DNA from: RGIG1934 sp964492545 | GTDB taxonomy: Bacteria; Bacillota; Clostridia; Lachnospirales; Lachnospiraceae | Direction of reading: 5' to 3' | Length of the DNA stretch: 18,295 nucleotides | Assembly: GCA_964492545.1 (NCBI GenBank) | Contig: CAZBKO010000037.1 | Coordinates: 1 to 18,295 of the forward strand | In this document: positions 14,271 to 18,295 of the stretch, piece after piece | Layout of the letters: the number at the start of each line of letters is the position of its first letter | Position numbering within the stretch: position 1 is the stretch's first letter | Program-made: the position numbers and the translations under genes | The notes under the pieces: model-generated | What the model was told of the DNA's origin: nothing | The model's database searches: none | Seen by the model: only the letters and a program-made list of their open reading frames with translations

Positions 14271-16649
14271 ATGGAAAACGAATTATTTAGTCTTAAGATA
14301 TCAGTTCGTAACCTAGTGGAATTCATTTTGCGTTCTGGCAGTATAGACAACAGAAGGACTGCTCCAATGGATGCTGATGCAATGGCCGAGGGAAGCAGGA
14401 TGCATAGAAAGATACAAGGTAAGATGGGAGTTGGATACACAGCGGAGGTATCCTTGAAGCTGCAATTAGATTATGATGATTTCACAATTCTAATAGAGGG
14501 AAGAGCAGATGGAATTATTGAGAAGGATGATGAGATAGTAACAATAGATGAGATTAAAGGAGTTTATCTCAATCTAAATAAGTTAGAAGAACCTATAGGT
14601 GTACACAAGGCGCAAGCAATGTGTTATGCCTATATTTACGCTTTACAGAATGATTTAGATAGCATTGGAGTACAGATGACATACTGCAATATTGAATCTG
14701 AGGAGATAAAACGTTTTAGAGAAGAGTATTCTTTTGAGGAAATTAGCAGTTGGTTTGATGAACTGATGGAAGAATATTTGAAATGGGCTAGATTCATGGT
14801 AAGAAGTAGGAATGAAAGAAATGAATCAATTAAGCCATTGCAGTTTCCTTATGAATACAGGAATGGACAGAGAGATGTTGCTGTATCTGTATATAGAACT
14901 ATATCACGCAGGAAACGATTATTTATACAGGCACCTACGGGAATTGGTAAGACTATGTCAACAGTATTTCCGACAATTAAGAGTATGGGAGAGGGAATGA
15001 CAGAGAAGATATTTTATCTGACTGCCAAGACAATTACCAGAACTGTGGCTGAAGAGGCCTTTGATATTCTTAGACGAAGTAATATGGTATTTAGGAATGT
15101 TACCCTAACTGCTAAGGAGAAGATATGTTCAAATGAAGAATGTGAATGCAATCCTGATGCGTGCACCAGGGCAAATGGTCATTTTGACAGAATAAATGAT
15201 GCAGTATTTGATGTGATTTCCAACGAATATCACATAACCAGGGAGGTTATCGAAATATATGCATCAAAACATAATGTATGCCCATTTGAGATGGCACTTG
15301 ATATAAGTAACTGGGTTGATGGGATAATATGTGACTATAATTATGTATTTGATCCAAATGTATACCTAAAACGATATTTTGCGCAGGGGTCAAAAGGGGA
15401 GTATGTATTTCTCATAGATGAGGCGCATAATCTTGTCGAACGTGCAAGGGAAATGTACAGCGCTTCAATCAAAAAAGAAGATTTTATGGTGGTGCGTAAG
15501 ATACTAACACCTATTAAAGGTGAGAAATCATCAATCGTTAAGAATCTGAGTAAATGCAACAAAATTATGCTTAATTACAAAAGAGATTGCGAGAGTTATG
15601 AAGTATTAGATGACGTGGGAGAAATCGTTATTCCACTTATGAGGATTCAGACTATGCTTGAAAAAATACTCGATGATAATAAAGATTTTTCAGGTCGTGA
15701 TGAAACACTTGATTTTTATTTTCAAATCAGAAATTTTCTTGCAATACATGACAGGCTTGATGAGAATTATGAAATATATTGTTCATTTGATGAACATGGA
15801 GATTTTCTACTTAAGCTTTTTTGCATCAATCCTTCCGTGAATCTTTGTGAATGTATGGATAAAGGACGTACTACAATTTTTTTCTCAGCTACGCTGCTTC
15901 CGGTTAACTATTACAAGTTGCTGCTGACAGGTGATATAAATGATTATGCTATATATACAAGTTCGCCATTTGACGTTGAAAACAGGCTGATTGTAACAGC
16001 AAGCGATGTGTCTAGCAGATATACCAGAAGAAATGAAAGTGAATTCAAGAAAATATACGAATATATTAGGACAATTGTGACGGCACATAGTGGAAACTAT
16101 ATGGTATTTTTTCCATCATATAGACTTATGGAAGAAGTATATAAGTATTTACCAATGAATGATGATGGTATATTATATATTATGCAGAGCTCAAATATGA
16201 ATGAGGAGAGCAGAGAACAATTTCTAGATAATTTTGCCAATAATAGAAACGTGGTCGCATTTTGTGTGCTGGGCGGGATATTTTCAGAAGGAATTGATTT
16301 AAAGCATGACAATCTCATTGGAAGTATTATTGTGGGGACTGGTTTACCACAGATATGCACAGAGAGAGAAATTTTGAAACGACATTTTGACGAACACGAA
16401 GGTGAGAATGGATTTGACTATGCATATAGATATCCAGGTATGAACAAAGTTCTCCAGGCAGCCGGTAGAGTTATTAGAACAAATGATGATGTTGGTGTAA
16501 TAGCATTACTTGACGAGAGATTTATGGAGAATTCATCAAGAACTCTTTTTCCACAGGAATGGAGCGACATGCAGTATACAAGGCTTTCACAGGTTAATGA
16601 AATTTTAGAAGCATTTTGGGAAGGAAAACAAAAGAATGAAGATACTTAA
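14271..16649 (+). CDS. PD-(D/E)XK nuclease fused to XPD/DinG-type Fe-S helicase
   Basis: A 792-residue two-part DNA repair enzyme. The N-terminal 1-185 carries a Cas4/RecB-like nuclease signature: His45 in SRMHRKI, Asp80 in GRADG, Glu94 and Lys96 in DEIKG, and Gln115 with tyrosines in AQAMCYAY. The rest is a superfamily 2 helicase of the XPD/DinG group: Walker A APTGIGKT (221-228), an Fe-S cysteine set (Cys286, Cys291 or Cys293, Cys298, Cys337), the DEAH box (383-386), SATLLP (539-544) and motif VI QAAGRVIR (729-736). Such helicases unwind DNA 5' to 3'. The ATG at 14271 follows GAAAGG by 11 bases; an out-of-frame ATG at 14261 opens only a short frame. It is longer than plain DinG (about 700) because of the nuclease. 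Position downstream of the SOS-type repair pair supports a repair function. Confidence 0.92.
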   Translation: MENELFSLKISVRNLVEFILRSGSIDNRRTAPMDADAMAEGSRMHRKIQGKMGVGYTAEVSLKLQLDYDDFTILIEGRADGIIEKDDEIVTIDEIKGVYLNLNKLEEPIGVHKAQAMCYAYIYALQNDLDSIGVQMTYCNIESEEIKRFREEYSFEEISSWFDELMEEYLKWARFMVRSRNERNESIKPLQFPYEYRNGQRDVAVSVYRTISRRKRLFIQAPTGIGKTMSTVFPTIKSMGEGMTEKIFYLTAKTITRTVAEEAFDILRRSNMVFRNVTLTAKEKICSNEECECNPDACTRANGHFDRINDAVFDVISNEYHITREVIEIYASKHNVCPFEMALDISNWVDGIICDYNYVFDPNVYLKRYFAQGSKGEYVFLIDEAHNLVERAREMYSASIKKEDFMVVRKILTPIKGEKSSIVKNLSKCNKIMLNYKRDCESYEVLDDVGEIVIPLMRIQTMLEKILDDNKDFSGRDETLDFYFQIRNFLAIHDRLDENYEIYCSFDEHGDFLLKLFCINPSVNLCECMDKGRTTIFFSATLLPVNYYKLLLTGDINDYAIYTSSPFDVENRLIVTASDVSSRYTRRNESEFKKIYEYIRTIVTAHSGNYMVFFPSYRLMEEVYKYLPMNDDGILYIMQSSNMNEESREQFLDNFANNRNVVAFCVLGGIFSEGIDLKHDNLIGSIIVGTGLPQICTEREILKRHFDEHEGENGFDYAYRYPGMNKVLQAAGRVIRTNDDVGVIALLDERFMENSSRTLFPQEWSDMQYTRLSQVNEILEAFWEGKQKNEDT

Positions 16650-17355
16650 TAATATTTGCAGAACGGTAATGGTATTATCAATATTTATTATTGTACTTAT
16701 TACAGCAGTTGAGATTGCAGCATATGGCGATTGGGATTTCTATAGAGATGAATATGAGAAAAATGATGTTTTATCCAGTGTTAATATGGAAATGGATGAC
16801 CTTATGGATGTTACCCATGGTATGATGAAATACTTAAGAGGTGACAGAGAGAATCTAATCATTCAGACTACAATAGGTGGAGAACAGAAGGAATTTTTTA
16901 ATGACAGGGAAAAGGCACACATGGCAGATTGCCGAATATTGTTTATTGCAGCCATATGGATTAGACGATTCTGTCTATTGCTAATTGTATTGACTGCAGT
17001 CATTATTACAGCGTTTAATAAGAAGACCAAGCTTGAAAAAGCAAAGTATATCAGCAGTGGAATATGGAAAGGAATTATTGCAATAGCTGTCTGCATGGGT
17101 ACATTGGTTACAGTGATAGCCATTAATTTTGACAGAGCATTTATAACGTTTCATCACATATTTTTTAACAATGATATGTGGCTGCTTGACCCGGATACAG
17201 ACAACCTTATAAATATTGTTCCTCAGACATTTTTCATAGATATATGTATAAGAATTGGAGTCATTTTCGGTATTTTGATGATTTTAATTTTTTCTATGGC
17301 AATTATATCGGAACGTGTTATAATAAAGAAGTTAAATTCAAAATATAATCAGTAA
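16636..17355 (+). CDS. Lit-type lipoprotein intramolecular transacylase (TIGR01906/DUF1461)
   Basis: A 239-residue membrane protein with four predicted helices (about 7-29, 100-127, 144-165, 202-225). It shows the conserved TIGR01906 pattern: EKAHMAD (92-98, His95) and FHHIFFNNDMW followed by LDP, TDNLI and PQTFF (about 172-200). Lit enzymes in Enterococcus and Bacillus move an acyl chain within diacylglyceryl lipoproteins to make the lyso form, which weakens TLR2 recognition, and two histidines are needed; His95 and His173 or His174 are the candidates here. Many family members are annotated only as integral membrane proteins, so the function is inferred. The start lies 14 bases inside the end of the helicase gene, suggesting translational coupling; another gene (purL) begins 18 bases after its stop. 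Confidence 0.8.
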   Translation: MKILNNICRTVMVLSIFIIVLITAVEIAAYGDWDFYRDEYEKNDVLSSVNMEMDDLMDVTHGMMKYLRGDRENLIIQTTIGGEQKEFFNDREKAHMADCRILFIAAIWIRRFCLLLIVLTAVIITAFNKKTKLEKAKYISSGIWKGIIAIAVCMGTLVTVIAINFDRAFITFHHIFFNNDMWLLDPDTDNLINIVPQTFFIDICIRIGVIFGILMILIFSMAIISERVIIKKLNSKYNQ

Positions 17356-17373
17356 CAACATACGGAGGTACTT

Positions 17374-18295
17374 ATGAGCACAGTTAAACGAGTTTACGTT
17401 GAGAAGCAAGCACCTTATGCAGTTAAGGCAAAGGAACTTAGACACGAGGTAAGAAATTATCTTGATATCAAGACTGTTACAGGAGTTAGAGTTCTTGTAC
17501 GTTATGACATTGAGAATCTTTCAGATGATACTTATAAGAAAGCACTTAATACAGTATTTTCAGAACCACCTGTAGATACATTGTATGAAGATGAGTTCCC
17601 TTACAATAAGGATGCAGACAGAGTATTCAGCGTAGAATATTTACCAGGACAGTTTGATCAGAGAGCAGATTCAGCTGAACAGTGTGTAAAGTTCTTAAAG
17701 GAAGATGAAGAGCCTGTTATTAAGACAGCTACAACATATGTAATCGAAGGAACAATTACAGATGAAGAATTTGAGAGTATCAAGTCGTTCTGTATCAACC
17801 CTGTCGATTCAAGAGAAACAGGTCTTGAGAAGCCGGAAACACTCGTTACTGTATTTGATGATCCAGCAGATGTAATAGTATTTGATGGATTTATAGATTA
17901 CGATAATAACAAGCTTAAGGAATTATATAATTCACTTAAGCTTGCAATGACATTTAAGGATTTTCTTCATATTCAGAATTACTTCAAGGGTGAAGAACAT
18001 AGAAATCCTTCAATGACTGAAATCAGAGTACTTGATACATACTGGTCAGATCATTGTCGTCATACAACATTCCAGACTGAGCTTAAGAATGTTGAATTTA
18101 AGGATGGATATTACAAGGCTCCTATAGTAGAAGCTTACAACAAATATATTGCAGATAGAGATGAAATGTTCAAGGGCAGAAGTGATAAGTTTGTATGTCT
18201 TATGGATATGGCACTTATGGCTATGCGTAAGCTCAAAAAAGAAGGAAAGCTTGATGATCAGGAAGAATCAGATGAGATTAATGCATGTAGTATAG
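17374..18295 (+). CDS. purL: Phosphoribosylformylglycinamidine synthase, large one-chain type (partial)
   Basis: The first 307 codons of PurL, which converts FGAR, glutamine and ATP to FGAM in purine synthesis; the frame is open to the window edge. The visible part includes the N-terminal PurS-like region and the linker domain with the signature DTYWSDHCRHTTF (221-233); the last codons read INACSI, entering the first synthase domain. The signature and domain order identify the one-polypeptide form (usually about 1250 residues, ending in a glutaminase domain) rather than the split PurL/PurQ/PurS. The ATG at 17374 follows CGGAGGT (17363-17369) by 4 bases. Only 18 bases separate it from the Lit-like gene and I see no convincing promoter or terminator between them. 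About three quarters of the gene lies outside the window. Confidence 0.94.
   Translation, partial: MSTVKRVYVEKQAPYAVKAKELRHEVRNYLDIKTVTGVRVLVRYDIENLSDDTYKKALNTVFSEPPVDTLYEDEFPYNKDADRVFSVEYLPGQFDQRADSAEQCVKFLKEDEEPVIKTATTYVIEGTITDEEFESIKSFCINPVDSRETGLEKPETLVTVFDDPADVIVFDGFIDYDNNKLKELYNSLKLAMTFKDFLHIQNYFKGEEHRNPSMTEIRVLDTYWSDHCRHTTFQTELKNVEFKDGYYKAPIVEAYNKYIADRDEMFKGRSDKFVCLMDMALMAMRKLKKEGKLDDQEESDEINACSI

Noticed and set aside
14261..14290. Small frame from ATG 14261 just before the helicase start
   Set aside because: It ends after nine codons in the helicase frame region and has no recognisable content; at most it could affect helicase translation.
1..18295. Mobile element, phage, toxin-antitoxin, CRISPR or tRNA content
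   Set aside because: No transposase, integrase, terminal repeats, repeat-spacer pattern or tRNA-like fold was seen; the genes look like normal chromosomal content with even codon use.

Overview
The window is low-GC DNA with consensus sigma-A-type promoters, strong AGGAGG-like ribosome binding sites and many rho-independent terminators. Gene content points to an anaerobic gut-type Firmicute, most likely a starch-degrading Lachnospiraceae: GH13/GH77 starch enzymes, DegV, a one-chain PurL and a TIGR03916/TIGR03915 repair pair. The family assignment is inferred from protein character only; there is no rRNA or other taxonomic marker. I see no tRNA, CRISPR array, insertion sequence or prophage gene.

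Layout. (1) 1-860: terminator of an upstream gene, then a promoter and a HAD-family hydrolase. (2) 893-7630: a starch block of three genes, each with its own promoter and terminator. They are a secreted, membrane-anchored type I pullulanase, a cytosolic 4-alpha-glucanotransferase (malQ) and a lipoprotein alpha-amylase with a C-terminal starch-binding module. Together they would debranch and cut starch at the cell surface and rework imported maltodextrins inside; no transporter or phosphorylase is in view. (3) 7682-8563, minus strand: a DegV fatty-acid-binding protein, convergent with the amylase and divergent from the next operon. (4) 8680-11631: an operon of a membrane EAL phosphodiesterase with a degenerate GGDEF domain, an Mrp/NBP35 Fe-S ATPase and signal peptidase I. 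(5) 11679-13909: a DNA-repair radical SAM protein and its TIGR03915 partner, behind a promoter that carries a near-perfect LexA/SOS box. (6) 13913-17355: a second promoter, then an HPr-like protein lacking the catalytic histidine (Crh-like), a PD-(D/E)XK nuclease fused to an XPD/DinG helicase, and a Lit-type lipoprotein transacylase. (7) 17374-end: the 5' part of a large PurL, cut by the window edge.

The most interesting part is 11679-17355. A putative LexA-controlled radical SAM repair pair lies directly upstream of a nuclease-helicase fusion, with a small regulatory HPr-like protein between them. Most genes here have several possible starts; where the longest frame began at TTG or GTG, I chose the downstream ATG that follows a good ribosome binding site.
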